Below are positions 63,506-64,000 of a DNA stretch of 64,000 nucleotides, one piece after another. Both the position numbers and the translations under genes were made by a program. The notes under the pieces are model-generated. The model had not been told where the DNA came from, did not search any database, and was given only the letters and a program-made list of their open reading frames with translations. This DNA is from Flavobacteriales bacterium (GTDB lineage: Bacteria; Bacteroidota; Bacteroidia; Flavobacteriales_D; Crocinitomicaceae). Position 1 is the first letter of the stretch. Each line of letters starts with the position of its first letter. The stretch spans positions 1 to 64,000 of the forward strand of contig CANFRV010000013.1 of NCBI GenBank assembly GCA_947449575.1, read 5' to 3'.

Positions 63506-64000
63506 CTAACGCGTTTCACTGATTGCTTTGAGAATAATGCTTGCCGCTTTTCTAATTTCAGCTTCTGTAATGGTCAGCGGTGGCGATAATCTAAAACTAT
63601 ATGGATGAGATAAAAACCAAAAACTAATTAGCCCTAACTCCAAACATCTTTTCACCACTTTTTCCACTCTTTCGAACGACTCCATGTCAAAAGCGAACAT
63701 TTGACCAATCCTTCTCACTTCAATAATTTCTGGATCATTCTTAATTAGATTCTCTAATAATTCTCCCAAACGGTTCACTTCTGAAAAATTGATTTCTTCC
63801 TTAAACACTTCTAAACAAGCATTTGCAGCAGCACAAATTACTGGATGTCCACCAAAAGTAGTAATGTGACCTAACATTGGATTATAAGTAAACTCAAATA
63901 AATTTTCCTTGGAAGAAACGATCGCACCTATCGGCATTCCTCCGCCTAATGCTTTACCCAAGGTTAAAATATCAGGAATTACTTCAAAGTGTTCAAAAGC
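63506..64000 (-). CDS. Class III aminotransferase, C-terminal part (runs off window)
   Basis: The PLP-dependent aminotransferase is of the ornithine/acetylornithine/4-aminobutyrate group. Only the last 165 residues are inside the window; the frame stays open to base 64000. The fragment begins FEHFEVIPDILTLGKALGGGMPIGAI, where the Lys in LGKALGGG is the PLP lysine, then GHITTFGGHPVICAAANACLEV and a normal C-terminus (LSPPLTITEAEI). The exact substrate cannot be set from this part. Confidence 0.85.
   Translation of the reverse strand, partial: AFEHFEVIPDILTLGKALGGGMPIGAIVSSKENLFEFTYNPMLGHITTFGGHPVICAAANACLEVFKEEINFSEVNRLGELLENLIKNDPEIIEVRRIGQMFAFDMESFERVEKVVKRCLELGLISFWFLSHPYSFRLSPPLTITEAEIRKAASIILKAISETR

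Overview
The window is AT-rich, densely coded chromosome from a member of the Bacteroidota, most likely order Flavobacteriales. Four things support this: the gliding genes gldD and gldE in the order mutY-ssb-gldE-folK-gldD; several secreted proteins with type IX secretion (T9SS) style C-termini; the repeated Bacteroidota promoter -7 element TAnnTTTG; and the near absence of Shine-Dalgarno sequences before start codons. A Crocinitomicaceae/Fluviicola-like family is my guess from the C-terminal sorting style and is not proven. There is no rRNA, CRISPR array, prophage, insertion sequence or defence island. No gene-free stretch exceeds 300 bases. The longest are 1-257 (hairpin-rich, repeat-like), 3248-3507 (promoter box and two palindromes) and 46019-46268 (two divergent promoter boxes).

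Layout. 1-8.7 kb: exonuclease III, a MutS2-like ATPase, a large beta-helix surface protein, an LptF/LptG-type permease and tRNA-guanine transglycosylase. 8.8-11.2 kb: a membrane glycosyltransferase overlapping an ECF sigma factor, then rsmG. 11.3-16 kb: an unknown cytosolic protein, an orphan membrane-fusion protein, a divergent polyprenyl-phosphate glycosyltransferase / polytopic membrane protein pair, and a decayed alpha/beta hydrolase. 16-20 kb: a PlsC-type acyltransferase, and pabB overlapping tilS. 20-24 kb: a PafA-like phosphatase and a secreted M14 carboxypeptidase. 24.2-26.9 kb: a tightly overlapping operon of isopentenyl-diphosphate isomerase, a pterin synthase homologue, photolyase and peroxiredoxin. 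27.1-28.7 kb: tRNA-Leu(UAG) with its own terminator, then trigger factor. 28.7-32.4 kb: SppA and an OmpA/TPR lipoprotein. 32.5-36.7 kb: folK, gldD, gldE, ssb and mutY. 36.8-39.5 kb: HU, a 30-residue basic protein, RNase G and RecX. 39.6-42 kb: a Dpm1-like synthase, dihydroorotase and a DUF4296 lipoprotein in overlapping frames. 42-46 kb: ruvC, a flippase-like protein with a glycosyltransferase, a DUF3127 protein with an SSB-like tail, and a flavin reductase. 46.2-49.7 kb: an outer-membrane barrel, waaA, threonine aldolase and a 78-residue protein. 49.7-62 kb, all on the minus strand: an M1 peptidase that appears fused to a C-terminal outer-membrane barrel, a secreted protein with four MopE-like repeats, two tandem thioredoxin-fold paralogues, an FtsX/MacB-type ABC permease and ATPase, miaA and an MltF-like lytic transglycosylase. 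62-64 kb: an outer-membrane protein, an ACP phosphodiesterase-like protein and a truncated class III aminotransferase.

Most of the window is housekeeping and cell-envelope biology: DNA repair (xth, mutS2, phr, mutY, ssb, ruvC, recX), tRNA modification (tgt, tilS, miaA), folate and pterin synthesis (pabB, folK, pterin synthase), LPS and glycan assembly (waaA, LptF/G-type permease, five glycosyltransferases, flippase-like protein), and surface or secreted hydrolases. No complete new system is obvious. The best leads are the M1-peptidase/beta-barrel fusion, the ABC plus tandem thioredoxin cluster, the DUF3127 protein ending in an SSB-type tail, the photoprotection-like operon, and paired 12-bp palindromes in front of the beta-helix gene.
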